A stretch of DNA of 64,000 nt from Lamellibrachia columna. Taxonomy: Eukaryota > Annelida > Polychaeta > Sabellida > Siboglinidae. Positions 1 to 11,462 of the stretch are shown here, in pieces. The notes below the pieces were generated by a model. It did not search any database. It saw only the letters and a program-made list of their open reading frames with translations, and was not told the origin of the DNA. Position 1 is the stretch's first letter, and every line of letters starts with the position of its first letter. Location of the stretch: positions 3,574,526-3,638,525 of the forward strand of contig OY759266.1 in the NCBI GenBank assembly GCA_963662155.1, written 5' to 3'. Position numbers and translations under genes: made by a program.

Positions 1-166
1 TTTTGTTTTGGTGTACTGCCGAGCTTGGGTCTCTCGAGGATTTCAGCGCAATAAAAATGCATTATATTGTATTATATTATTATGATCACCTTTATTCGGA
101 CTCAAGATCCATAAACATGTACATATTAAACAAATTATAGGTTAGAAATTGCAGCTAGAATACAAA

Positions 167-690
167 TTATATTGTGCTGAGATATGAAATCACAGCATTA
201 TATTCTTCCTTATTTAAGACGGCGTCATTGTTACAATTTACAAACCTATAGACCAAAGCAACATCTAAAGGTATACATTCAGCAATTAATGGTATTGAAT
301 CTTTGTGCGAGCCATTGTATGCACATCTTGTTAACACTGTCATGCCACAGTGGCCATATTTGAGATCCGTACAGTGCACAACAATACTGATGAAACAATT
401 TGTTTTTGGTGACAGTTAGAAGTGAACCAGATATAAATCTATTTACACTACAGTTAAATTTCTTTACCACCATTTCATACTTATCGGTTGTGCTAAGTAC
501 ATTTCCCATATGTATAGTTTTCTCACATCTAGAAACATCCGTACCTTTTATTTTAAAATGCGGATCAGCATCCTTCTTGTTGTACATCAATAGTTTGCTT
601 CTTGATCCATTAAACAACACATCATGTAGTTTGGCATATTTTTTTTATATTGTATTGTATCTGTTTGACGTGCACCCAACGACAGGTTGA
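167..690 (-). mobile_element. LINE remnant, C-terminal part of ORF2
   Basis: On the minus strand two out-of-frame open segments read as the C-terminal part of a non-LTR retrotransposon polyprotein. The first (about 690-280) has the LFNGSRSKLL and HMGNVLSTTDKYEM stretches that follow the reverse transcriptase core, then the LFHQYCCALYGSQIWPLWH block typical of invertebrate LINEs. The second (about 280-167) continues with IAECIPLDVALVYRFV. The family reading is from memory of such proteins. The frame break and missing RT core make it a dead fragment. The host insertion site and 3' end are not visible. Confidence 0.65.
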
Positions 691-1660
691 AAGTCATCCA
701 TTAAACACCACGATGCCGCACTGTCAGCAGGAAGGGGACACGTGTAGACGGACAAGGCGTTCACTGGAGTAAACATTGTCCACAGTTGCAATGTGGACAT
801 GTTATTAATAGGATGACGCCTACAGCAGAGAAGCATGGTGCCCATATTGGATGAATCGTGAGTCGCGGTCCACAGAGCACTTAGGAGACAGCACTACGAG
901 GACACGAACCAGTGATAAACCGACGAAACTGGAACAGCAATTGACCGACTAAATTCAGGTGTAAGCGACATTGGGTTTGGCCATAACGAACCATACATAC
1001 GTTCAACGCCAGCCGCCACACTCACCGTACACTGGCAGCCTCTTGTGGTGGGTGTTGAACACGAACGTATTTACGTCATCCACAGAGCCCTGTGACCCTA
1101 TCCTGCCCCGTAGGCCGTGGCGGTCTCATCGTTGTATATCGCGCAAGTTGCCAACGGCAGTCGATACTTTCGTTATCCACCAAGAGACGCTATCTTCAAG
1201 CCAATACACAATGTGTACGTGCACTAGACGAGCGCTGCCTGATATCATGCCATAATGATGTCATTCTTAGATGTTAATAAACACCACGTCATTTAATACT
1301 AACTACGGAGCGTCGGTTCCATCAAGTAATGATGTCGTTTCCGATCAATAGGTGTGTATGTCCCTGTGGCGTCCAGTAGTTATGCACAGCGTCTTCTGTT
1401 GAGTAGTTCTTTCAATGTGTGGCGACTCCGGGCGGACACTAGAGCCACATTGGTGGAAGTTGGTGGAAGTGGGTCCGGGGAACCAAGGTTTTTTTTTTTT
1501 CAAATTCCACCGGTGCCAAAAATATATCGGATATCATAAATTGAAAAAAATGTATGTCGAACTCTACCACAATCTATATTGTTCGTTGATATATAATTAA
1601 TAAAATCGAAAAGAGGCTCAAATAAAATACTTTTCCATTAAAAAAATTAGCATGGTGCCC
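691..1660. other. No gene seen
   Basis: Only short uncorroborated open frames occur. There is a 14-T run near 1,490-1,503 and an AT-rich stretch before the transposon end at about 1,664. I recognise no protein or RNA. Confidence 0.5.
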
Positions 1661-1984
1661 CATTAGTGGGGTACCATGCTCAGGTACGTGGGGTACCATG
1701 ATCACAGTAGTCACTAAGTTATATCAGATACCGTGTGGACTAACTGTTTCATTTACCAAACTATTAAGGCTAGTTATCGTTGTGTAACGTAATTAATTCG
1801 TAATTTTTATTTTATTTTACACGCTTCAGTTTCTAGTGTCAGGCAAATAATCACACAATTTGTCCTTCAAACACTTTCATTGATAACCAACCATGCCATG
1901 TAGGCCTATTCCATAAGCCATATGCCCTACTCCGTAAGCATAATATTCCCAGAACGGGGCATCGTTTTCACTGGGGGCGATATT

Positions 1985-3510
1985 GAGATAAGTCAACACT
2001 AAACGCCATCTTCTTCGTGCAGTTTGTATCACCGGAGCAGACAAGCGCGCAACAATGTCATCAAACGGCTCATCGACGATGTCTTCCTCGTCAGGGATCG
2101 TGAAGCGGTTAGGAGTAACACTCTCCTTACTACATTTGAGAAAGGTGACTTAACATTCGTCAGCAAATGTGTGGGTATAACAATCATGCTCACATAATGG
2201 CGTATGGCCTGCTTAGATGCAAACTTCACCAGATGTATTCATTGGGAGCAAGAGTGGTTGTATCATGTTCTTCATCACCACTGCCATTACTTCGCCTGTT
2301 CAGCATCTGACTAGATCCGAACTTCTAGTTGTCTACACGATGCTTTCTTTGTAGTCTTCGGTGGTTTAGGCCACTTCTGTTTGAGCATGTCTTCAGTGAG
2401 TTGTCTCAGGCGTATCTGTCAAGATACGTCATCGACCACGGTTTCTTCCTTAAACAGGCTGTGTTCATGGCTTTACTTCCTTATAAGGTCTGATGTCACT
2501 TGGCGAGTACTGCAACGAATCTGTCGATGTTGATGGCCAGTCATGCTGCTCAGGGACATGATACGGTGCTGTCTGCTGCTGTGGTCCAGGAGGTAGTGTT
2601 GTCCCCTGCTGTGGTCCAGGAGGCGGTGTTGTCTGCTTCTGCCGGGCAGGAGGCGGTGTTGTCTGCTTCTGCCGGGCAGGAGGCAGTGTTGTCTGCTGCT
2701 GCCGGACAGGGGGCGATGTTGTATGCTGCTGCCGGACAGGGGCGGTGCTGTCTGCTGCTGCCGGACAGGAAGAGGCGGCGTTGTCTGCAACTGCTGCTGG
2801 ATAGGAGGAGGCGGTTCACTTTCACCCAGTTGGTCTGTCACCATTGACGCAAGAAATTCATCTTCACCAAATACATCTTTGATGAAAGGGAACATACCAC
2901 TTACTCGGAATATCGACTGAATGTTTGCTAGCACGAACGCTTTCGAATAGGCAACCCCGCGATAGCAGCAATGATGTAAATCGTGATTGGTGTGCCGGGG
3001 TGGTTCAGCATCCAATTGTAGCATGCTGCGTTGTATAATCGTCTGAAAGGCCCCAATACAGCGTGGTCCAGTGGCTGCAACTTGTGACTACAGTGGGGCG
3101 GTAGTGTGCGGATTACAATGCCACTTCCTCTGTCTAAGTCGACCACCTCCAACTTGATATGAGAGTCGTGGTTGTCTGTGATCAGTAGCACTTTGTTGTC
3201 CTTGGAGCAGTTGGTGTGTTTGATGAAGTGCCGTAGATAAGATATACAAATCTCACTGTTCATCCACCCCTAATTATGTGCAGCTCCTACTGATCCTGGG
3301 GGAACACAGTTGAGCACGTGTTCTTGGATGTGAACACGTGGGAAAATGAAGATAGGCGGAGCGGTGTTTCTAATTGAGTTGATGCATGCGCACATTGTCA
3401 CTAGGACGCCTCGCTCTGCCGATGTGATCTGCCCGACCTGTTTTATGCCAGTGCTCGCGATAAACATATTGGGAGTTTGAATGGTGCTGATACCCGATTA
3501 ATCTAGATCC
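1985..3510 (-). pseudogene. Tigger/pogo DDE-type transposase pseudogene
   Basis: Read on the minus strand in several frames. At about 3,500-3,430 is NLD-stop-SGIST then IASTGIKQVGQITSAERG, where the usual Glu of the DETG motif is a stop codon. Next come FIFPRVH and PPGSVGAAHN, a stop, GWMNSEICISYL, then LLITDNHDSH (second catalytic Asp, about 3,180) and LPPHCSHKLQPLD (third Asp, about 3,080). After a frameshift near 2,965 follow KAFVLANIQSIFRVSGMFPF and VFGEDEFLASMVTD. A proline/glutamine-rich stretch made of 30-bp repeats comes next, then the C-terminal block VKFASKQAIRHYV and FTIPDEEDIV with DDIVARLSAPV. The order matches Tigger-type transposases. At least two stops and frameshifts mean it is inactive. 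The N-terminal CENP-B-like HTH region is not present. Confidence 0.82.
2571..2790 (+). repeat. 30-bp minisatellite inside transposase C-terminal region
   Basis: About seven copies of a 30-bp unit around GGAGGCGGTGTTGTCTGC, some shortened (unit 30, 27 and 18 bp). The length is mostly a multiple of three and the array lies within the transposase reading region. On the minus strand it codes SGSSRQH/PGRSRQHR-like repeats. Confidence 0.85.
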
Positions 3511-3639
3511 AAAACTACTAAATTCGATCATTTTAAACAATATAACGTCAGCTCGCTCACATTTACTGGCAATGTGCGCCGTACGATGCAAACTACATTA
3601 GTTACTCAGTTACTGTAAATTGAACAAATGACACCCGAT

Positions 3640-4245
3640 GAGCACGGTGCCCCATTGAGCACGGTGTCCCACTGAGCACGGTGCCCCATTGAGCACGGTT
3701 CCCCATTGAGCACGGTGCCCCATTGAGCACGCTGCCCCATTGAACACGCTGCCCCATTGAGCACGCTGCCCCATTGAGCACGTTGCCCCATTGAGCACGG
3801 TGCCCCATTGAGCACGGTGCCCCATTGAGCACGGTGCCCCATTGAGCACGGTGTCCCATTGAGCACGCTGCCCCATTGAGCACGGTGCCCCATTGAGCAC
3901 GGTGCCCCATGAGCATGGTGCCCCATTGAGCACGGTGCCCCATTGAGCACGGTGCCCCATTGAGCACGGTGCCCCATTGAGCACGGTGCCCCATGAGCAT
4001 GGTGCCCCATTGAGCATGGTGCCCCATTGAGCACGGTGCCCCATTGAGCACGGTGCCCCATGAGCATGGTGCCCCATGAGCACGGTGCCCCATTGAGCAC
4101 GGTGCCCCATTGAGCACGGTGCCCCATTGAGCACGGTGCCCCATTGAGCACGGTGCCCCATGAGCATGGTGCCCCATTGAGCACGGTGCCCCATGAGCAT
4201 GGTGCCCCATTGAGCATGGTGCCCCATTGAGCATGGTGCCCCGGT
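3640..4245 (+). repeat. 17-bp minisatellite built from the transposon end
   Basis: About 37 copies of GAGCACGGTGCCCCATT, with 14-bp (lacking ATT) and GAGCATGG variants. The unit equals the internal part of the proposed terminal repeat seen at 1,666-1,700 (complement GGGGCACCATGCTCA), so the array appears to be an expanded transposon end. All three minus frames are open through it. These frames are by-products of the repeat. Confidence 0.9.
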
Positions 4246-5300
4246 CTCCCCTGCTCCGCGGAAGCATCCGTGGGTCGTGCGGAACCTTGTTATTGTCAGA
4301 CGAGTGTATACAATGGTCGCCTCTGGGCTGTGTAATAAATACGTAGCTTGAGAGAAATGTTCTGTATGTCGCAGTAGGGAAGCGTTTCTGAATTGACTTA
4401 TGGCGTCTTCGATGCGGCATTCTTTTCATGAATCGTTGAATCTGAACGTCTATATAACATCTACGATATAACGTCTACAGGGCAGCATCTCCTCGGTGAA
4501 CTCCGAGATAAGTTCCAGTCCGATGCCCACATGACGTCAACGGTACACCAGCGAGAATTTATCGGCGGCCGCTTTCAACGCAATAATCATCTACCATAAG
4601 CATCGTTTTTACGCCACCAATTTGTCTAACGTAGGGCGCGGGACATATTATTCACAAACAATGATATGCTATGATTGTTTGCATGCGCTTCAGAATGACA
4701 TTACATCACAACTCATCATTTACACGACCGACGGTGCTAGTTTCGTCGCGTCACCTATCGATTTTCCAGACAATTCAATGTGAGTTGAAGCGTCAAGCAA
4801 AGCTATTCTGACTAGGACGCGTTTACTGATCCACCACGAACTGTGCTTGCCGCTACCGGAGGTTGCCACTCTCTAAATAAGGACACCATGCAGTCAGAGT
4901 GTAATAATGCCCTGCTCCAGAGACACACGTGAATATGCAGACATCAGCATAACATATTGGCATTTGGACTTCTTGTGACATCAAAAACGAGTTGTGTCTT
5001 AATTGGCTGTGACATCTGGCGAAATTTGTGTTAGATTGGTGACGAAACATGTTTCCCATATTGAACTCCGATTGAACTCTCGCGCAACTAGCAGTGACAT
5101 CTCGGAGCACGCACATCAGGCAGTGCATCATATTATGGAATAATATTTATACGGCTGTCACAGATACGTCAGCGCGTCGCCGCTTTTATCGTCGCTGTGG
5201 CACAAGTACATGTATTGCATTTTAAAGTCATTCGCACATTCAGCCAGGGGAAATTCGCGCTATGGATAATGGTAGAAACACAAATTACTACTGACGCATA
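4246..5300. other. No gene seen
   Basis: Unique sequence of near-average composition. Open frames are short and resemble nothing I know. Confidence 0.45.
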
Positions 5301-5315
5301 GGCGTTGTCACATAC

Positions 5316-5324
5316 GCATATGCA

Positions 5325-5355
<31 letters not shown>

Positions 5356-5426
5356 GCACGCGCACACACACGTGCATGTCACGCACGCGCGCACGCATGC
5401 ACACGCGCACCAATGCACACGCACAA

Positions 5427-5457
<31 letters not shown>

Positions 5458-5522
5458 CACACACGCACACGCGCACCAACGCACACGCACACGCGCACGC
5501 GCACGCAAACACACACACACAC
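5316..5522 (+). repeat. CA/CG dinucleotide-rich alternating tract
   Basis: About 200 bp of almost unbroken purine-pyrimidine alternation: (GCAC)n, then (CA)n with interspersed GCGCAC. All frames are open because the tract lacks stops. It has no coding meaning. Confidence 0.9.
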
Positions 5523-5682
5523 TACAACAAGTATGGCTCAAAGACTATTCGGTCACGTATATCCGCCACTAGTGAATGATACTGACTGAACGAAATTGCC
5601 ACAAGAGGATTCGTGCCTCGGTCCTCTCCGCCACTTTCATCACCGGGTTATGCTTATGACATTGTTGCGTGCACGTTTGTCA

Positions 5683-6575
5683 AGCCAGCCTCCTGTCTCA
5701 TTGTCTACCGATCATTGTAGACTAATACAGCCAGCCTCCTGCCTCATTGTCTACCGATAATTGTAGACTAATACAGCCAGCCTCCTGCCTCATTGTCTAC
5801 CGATAATTGTAGACTAATACAGCCAGCCTCCTGTCTCATTGTCTACCGATCATTGTAGACCAATACAGCCAGCCTCCTGCCTCATTGTCTACCGATCGTT
5901 GTGGACCAATACAGCCAGCCTCCTGCCTCATTGTCTACCGATCATTGTAGACCAATACAGCCAGCCTCCTGCCTCATTGTCTACCGATCGTTGTAGACCA
6001 ATACAGCCAGCCTCCTGCCTCATTGTCTACCGATCATTGTAGACCAATACAGCCAGCCTCCTGTCTCATTGTCTACCGATCGTTGTAGACCAATACAGCC
6101 AGCCTCCTGCCTCATTGTCTACCGATCGTTGTAGACCAATACAGCCAGCCTCCTGTCTCATTGTCTACCGATTATTGTAGACCAATACAGCCAGCCTCCT
6201 GCCTCATTGTCTACCGATCGTTGTAGACCAATACAGCCAGCCTCCTGCCTCATTGTCTACCGATCATTGTAGACCAATACAGCCAGCCTTCTGCCTCATT
6301 GTCTACCGATCGTTGTAGACCAATACAGCCAGCCTCCTGCCTCATTGTCTACCGATCGTTGTAGACCAATACAGCCAGCCTCCTGTCTCATTGTCTACCG
6401 ATTATTGTAGACCAATACAGCCAGCCTCCTGCCTCATTGTCTACCGATCGTTGTAGACCAATACAGCCAGCCTCCTGCCTCATTGTCTACCGATCGTTGT
6501 AGACCAATACAGCCAGCCTCCTGTCTCATTGTCTACCGATCGTTGTAGACCAATACAGCCAGCCTCCTGCCCCAT
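5683..6575 (+). repeat. 46-bp minisatellite with internal hairpin
   Basis: About 19 copies of a 46-bp unit running CCTCATTGTCTACCGATCGT then TGTAGACCAATACAGCCAGC and CTCCTG. Variants alternate GATCGT/GATCAT/GATTAT/GATAAT. Each unit contains GTCTAC and GTAGAC separated by 8 bp, a perfect 6-bp inverted repeat. The source sequence is not recognised. Confidence 0.9.
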
Positions 6576-6820
6576 CCTTGCAACGAAAATACACAAACAC
6601 AATACTTCATCTTCACTGGCCGTGTGTCGATCGTCGTGTGTTGGTAGCTTTGTATATCCTGTCCATACATGCGAGACAGTGGCGTATGGGGGGGGGATTG
6701 GGCCATGACCCTCTTTAAATGTTTTCATTTCCCCCCGTATTTTTCTATTGCATATGGTTGCTTGATTATACAGATATATGTTATGTACGCGGGAAAGGAT
6801 AACTATATTTTAACAACAAT

Positions 6821-6916
6821 ATGGCGGATACTTTATTAAGCCGACCCCGAATGATTTTTCCGCAGTGTTACAGACAGTTTGTGACCTGGTTGAAAGGCAC
6901 CATGTTTATCCAGCAT
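6821..6916 (+). CDS. Possible short first coding exon, unrecognised
   Basis: An ATG at 6,821 in a favourable context (ACAATATGG) opens 32 codons beginning MADTLLSRPRMIFPQ. They end exactly at a consensus donor, CAT|GTAAGTA, at 6,917. No downstream exon that clearly continues it was identified. This may be a host exon or a chance ORF with a chance donor. Confidence 0.25.
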
Positions 6917-7211
6917 GTAAGTATCACTCTAAGTTTACATTACTGTTGTCCTAAATCATAGATTTTAACACAATTTATCAATAATTTTGTGTGCGTGGAG
7001 GAGCGACAACAACATGAAACGCATCAAAGATTAATATAAGTACTGACTACATATCAGCTCATGAATTAATTAAAACAATTATGGTAATGATTTGTGTTTT
7101 GTCCAATGCTGTTCCGATACACACATGCTAGTATGTCAAATAAATTAAATGCCACCCGTTGCAAATTAGAATGACGTCACTTAAAGGGCCGGTAACATGT
7201 CGGACACACGC

Positions 7212-8417
7212 TTAACGTGGCGGACAATAATTGTATTGTAACATGACAGTGCAGGTATAGTCGAGGGGCCTGTGCATACTGCACACAACAGGGCAAACTG
7301 ATCTTGTATGGTATGTATACAAGGTAACACTCTTCCTTGATAGTCTTCCATTGCAGCCACGTCCACATAGTCTCTCTGGATGTGTCGCCATCAGTTGGGT
7401 AGGTGATAGGAAAGAGGGACTTGCTACACGGAGAACAGTCGCCGTACATTTCGACGTGACATTGCATGACGTGCTATTGTGGATTTCTGCGGTATCAGTG
7501 TTCTTCTGCATTGGCATATTCGAAAACTCTACTCGCATCACCGACGAGAACTGGCAATATCATATAGAGTTACAGTTTAGTGTCAGTGACATTGGCGCGA
7601 ACACTACCTGTGTTCACCAGCCTACCACACCGGTGGATCCCTTCCCTCGGGCCGCTTCGAAGAAGTTCCATATAATATATTGGAGTTTTGCAGGTAGGTT
7701 TCACCTTTGTTTGTACTGTGGAGTTGGACCTCACTGAACACGTCAACATGTCAATATGGGATTGCTCTTCGTCAGGTCACCGTTGACAGGTGTCAGGTGA
7801 CAGGTGACCCACACGCGAATAGAGCAATGTTGCCAGCTGTCGGGTATTGAACAGAACGATGTCGCCTCTACATGGCCGATGTAGAAGATGCCCCAGTGTG
7901 TAGAGTAACCTGCACAAAATGGATCTCCTTTTCAAGTTTGCACATGTAAATTTGCATTCGTATGATGCCATTTCCTGCAGCTGTCGTGAATAGAACAGCG
8001 CCAGGTGGAAGATGTTGAACGTGTGTGTAATCAACGATTTCACTAGGTTCATGGCTTTGGCGATCTATGGAACTGACTTCCCCAGTGACGACGTCTTTTA
8101 CAATAAAACTAATAGTGTTCGTTGTCCCGCGAATGACACGCTCTTCCTCGATGGTCTTCCATTGAAACCACATGCACCGTGTATCGCGTGATATATGGTA
8201 GGTGGAGGGTAGTACTGCCGTGCTGCAAAACAGTCGTCATACATGCAGTTCTCTTGGTGATTTCTGCAGTATCAGCGTCTTCAGCATCTTCAGTGATGCC
8301 AGTTTCGTGAAGACGAATCCACTGTTCTCGTGGAGTCCACATACACGTTTGTCTATCTCGCGACGTTAGCATAACAACCCAAAAAGGACGGAGACGCAAA
8401 ACAGGGTGTAACTGCAT
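7212..8417 (-). repeat. Two diverged copies of an unrecognised, possibly once-coding module
   Basis: Plus-strand segments about 7,330-7,560 and 8,150-8,350 align loosely: GTCTTCCATTGCAGCCAC against GTCTTCCATTGAAACCAC, and TTTCTGCGGTATCAGTGT against TTTCTGCAGTATCAGCGT. On the minus strand both show a DTAEI peptide and a WKTIKEE/WKTIEEE peptide. The second copy continues as an open frame of about 100 codons (8,173-7,868) with no similarity I can name. It may be an old mobile element or a duplicated gene fragment. Confidence 0.4.
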
Positions 8418-8439
8418 GATGCAGGACTGCGGCGTTTCT

Positions 8440-9125
8440 GCAAGGGCTTGATAATGATCAGTTGAAATGTGTCAGAACAGGAAGAACTGAAGAAGAACTG
8501 AAGTGTGGAAGATAGCACGGGGAAACTACAAAAGCCATTGCAAAAATGAAGTATCATCTTCAGAAAACATGGCCTCCAAATGCATCTCGAGAAGACCGAA
8601 GTAATGTGGATAGGTGAACAGGAAGTGGACCTGCATGAAGCAGTCAATAGAAATACCGATAAGCAAGTGGGCAGCTGTATGTACCTGTGTGGAACAGTGT
8701 GTGATGGTGGAGGAATAAGCAAGGGGGTACACAAGATATTGCAAGCAGGATAGGCAGCATGGAGGAAGGTGGATGGTGTTATATGGGGAAATAAAGTTGA
8801 AGAAACAGCTAAAGGGAAAAGCCTGTGTGGTACCACCTTGTGTAGTTGGGTTGGAAACACTTGTACTGACAGAGAAAAAGAGGAGAAGCTGCACGTAGCA
8901 TTGAACAACTGGCTTCAGAAAATGTGCAAAGTGAAACGAGAAGACGCAAGGAAGATGGGTGAATTAAGAGAAGAGAAGAGATCGGCAACTGTTGAAGACG
9001 AGGGAAGGAAGAGACAACTGCGGTTGACAGGAGACATATAGAGAATGATATGGGAAAGGTTGACAAAGAGAGCTAACGGAAAAGGGTAGTAGAAGGAGAA
9101 AAGGAAGGCCGAAATAAATATGGTG
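8440..9125 (+). mobile_element. LINE remnant, post-RT region
   Basis: Read in shifting frames, the plus strand gives the familiar series after the RT core: KLHLQKT, a QVGSCMYLCGTVCDGGG-like stretch, then AWRKVDGVIWG, ALNNWLQKMCKVKREDARKM and GELREEKRS. At about 9,060-9,115 RKRRKGRNK-like basic codons follow. Many stops are present. The same family appears on the other strand at 10,020-11,330. Confidence 0.6.
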
Positions 9126-10019
9126 GGAATTAAATGCTTTCTGTCAAACATGTTTGCAGCTCCACCTGCCGTTCGTTCCCGTCATTTCAAGTGCACACGT
9201 TTAGCGAAGACGCGAGACTTTAGTCGGTACTTCATCACCGTTCACCCAACTCTCTCTTTTTATATGTTCTTACAACGTTCCAGCCGCCATGTCTTACGTA
9301 ATCTTTCGTTGGGCTCGTTCACTCAGTTGACAGATCGGCTTTATTTGTCCCAATTATTTCTTTGCATTTCAACAGCGTTGAGTGCAATGGTAACTTTTGA
9401 TACGCCATATAACGTAGGACAAACCCATCATACTATAATTAATAACTATTATTATGTTTAGGCCAACCCATCTCAAAATGGGTTTGAAGGTATACATATG
9501 GAGAAAATGCAGATACTTACGAAACATTTAATAAACCGACCGTCGTGGGCCTACCTAGATGAGCATTATGCATAACACAGGAACTACATTACCCTTTACA
9601 TAATATAATATGTATAAGTACTACGAAGATAAGTGTGTGTAATGACAATACAAGTATAACTACACGCGTGTGCACTCATTAGTCCGCCGTTTTACCACAT
9701 TGACAGTAACACGGTGGACGGTAACACCTGTTATGTATTTTATTTTGTGCAGTCAATATGTGCTCATTGACATGTCTGCTATAGTTATCCTACCTGTGTG
9801 TTAAGGGGGTACATCTGGGATAAGGTTAATTTTGGCGTGGTGGCTTTTATTAATCACTTTCCACGCTCAGTTTACATCATAAAGTTCTAGGGTGTGTTCC
9901 TATTATTAAGATAACACCCAACAGAAATTACATTCTGTGATGAACCAACAATAGAAAAGGCCGTTCGTTATCCGTTATGACACAAAGGGAACTCGCTCAA
10001 AGTTGGGTGGCCTGCAACC
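9126..10019. other. No gene seen
   Basis: AT-rich unique sequence with only short frames. Nothing is recognised. Confidence 0.45.
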
Positions 10020-11330
10020 GGTTTTACGTACATGGAACAAGAATTAGGGTTATGATTCGCAGTTGTCTTTGGCAGTGTGCGTCGCATATCTGTGAAATAA
10101 TAACGCGGCTAGAGGTTGCTTTGTTATCAGGTCGCGTCCCAATTGCCCCGTGAACGCACGCACACTTAGCCGGCGGAATAAGCAACGGCGAGATAGTGGT
10201 ACCAAGGAATTTCTGCAACGACCTGCTGGCGAACAATGTGTGATACCTTAGCACGCCTTGTTTAAGAAAGAAAATGAACTGCTTCCCAATCTCTCCACTC
10301 AGCTCGTTCATCCTCCTTCTATCCACCCTCTGTGCTCCTGTAATTCTTCGGACCCAGTTGTTCTCGCAAACTACCATTGTCTGTCGTTGTTGCACTGTCA
10401 GAGCCACCGTCTCAAGACCTTGCAGGCAAGTAGGCGATACACATGCTCTCAGGACATTCCCTATCAACAATTCGGTTTGATATATCTGTGTCCTCCATGT
10501 CTCCCTCTCCATGTCTCCCTCTCCATGTCTCCCTCTCCATGTCTCCCTCTCCATGTCTCCCTCTCCATGTATCCCTCTCCATGTATCCCTCTCCATGTAT
10601 CCCTCTCCATGTCTCCCTCTCCATGTCTCCCTCTCCATGTCTCCCTCTCCATGTCTCCCTCTCCATGTCTCCCTCTCCATGTCTCCCTCTCCATGTCTCC
10701 CTCTCCATGTCTCCCTCTCCATGTCTCCCTCTCCATGTCTCCCTCTCCATGTCTCCCTCTCCATGTCTCCCTCTCCATGTCTCCCTCTCCATGTCTCCCT
10801 CTCCATGTCTCCCTCTCCATGTCTCCCTCTCCATGTCTCCCTCTCCATGTCTCCCTCTCCATGTCTCCCTCTCCATGTCTCCCTCTCCATGTCTCCCTCT
10901 CCATGTCTCCCTCTCCATGTCTCCCTCTCCATGTCTCCCTCTCCATGTCTCCCTCTCCATGTCTCCCTCTCCATGTCTCCCTCTCCATGTCTCCCTCTCC
11001 ATGTCTCCCTCTCCATGTATCCCTCTCCATGTATCCCTCTCCATGTATCCCTCTCCATGTCTCCCTCTCCATGTCTCCCTCTCCATGTCTCCCTCTCCAT
11101 GTCTCCCTCTCCATGTCTCCCTCTCCATGTCTCCCTCTCCATGTCTCCCTCTCCATGTCTCCCTCTCCATGTCTCCCTCTCCATGTCTCCCTCTACATCC
11201 GCTTGTATATCCACTTCCGCTCATCCTCGGTAACCTTTCCGCCAAGGTACACGAAGCCACCCCCCTTGCTTCGTCTGGTTCACCGCCAACCTGATGTCCA
11301 ATCCCTCTCTGTGCTGTCCAGCCCACTTAA
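10020..11330 (-). mobile_element. LINE remnant split by a 14-bp array
   Basis: On the minus strand, right of the array (11,260-11,195), the frame reads FVYLGGKVTEDERKWIYKRM and then a stop. Left of the array (about 10,480-10,240) it resumes with LIGNVLRACVSPTCLQGLET and NNWVRRITGAQRVDRRRMNE, the usual downstream LINE sequence. The element is therefore one LINE copy of the 8.4-9.1 kb family, with a minisatellite inserted by expansion at the position that normally codes the short IQAG..AWR..EG linker. Confidence 0.65.
10495..11195 (+). repeat. 14-bp minisatellite inside a LINE
   Basis: About 50 copies of CCCTCTCCATGTCT, very homogeneous, with two blocks of the GTATCC variant (10,567-10,610 and 11,016-11,050). 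Because the unit is free of stops in all frames, both strands show 200-400 codon open frames. None is a gene. Confidence 0.95.
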
Positions 11331-11462
11331 CCTATACGTACATTATCCTCCTGGAAACATTTTTCGTGCTGATCATCCTACAGATTTACTCTATCACCTG
11401 ATAAACAGTACATGTGTAAGTGCAAGTCCTTGCCCCAAACCGACATTAACTTGAAATCATCC

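Larger units (their letters stand above)
1664..4245 (-). mobile_element. Tigger/pogo-like DNA transposon, degenerate
   Basis: A minus-strand pogo/Tigger transposase remnant (see the pseudogene entry) lies between related ends. At the left, after a TA at 1,664-1,665, the sequence reads GTGGGGTACCATGCTCAGG, followed by a second GTGGGGTACCATG. At the right, the complement reads CGGGGCACCATGCTCAAT and repeats. GGGG(T/C)ACCATGCTCA is therefore shared in inverted orientation and is taken as the terminal inverted repeat. Members of this superfamily insert at TA. The right boundary is uncertain because that end has expanded into an array (3,640-4,245). The region that should encode the N-terminal DNA-binding domain has been lost or replaced. 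Confidence 0.6.

Noticed and set aside
3602..4429. Collagen-like or repeat protein NGAPCSMGHRAQWGT
   Set aside because: The 17-bp array is derived from a transposon end and all three frames are open.
10024..11454. Open frames of up to about 400 codons (ERETWRGRHGEGD-type and SPSPCLPLHVSL-type proteins)
   Set aside because: They are translation of a 14-bp minisatellite inside a LINE.
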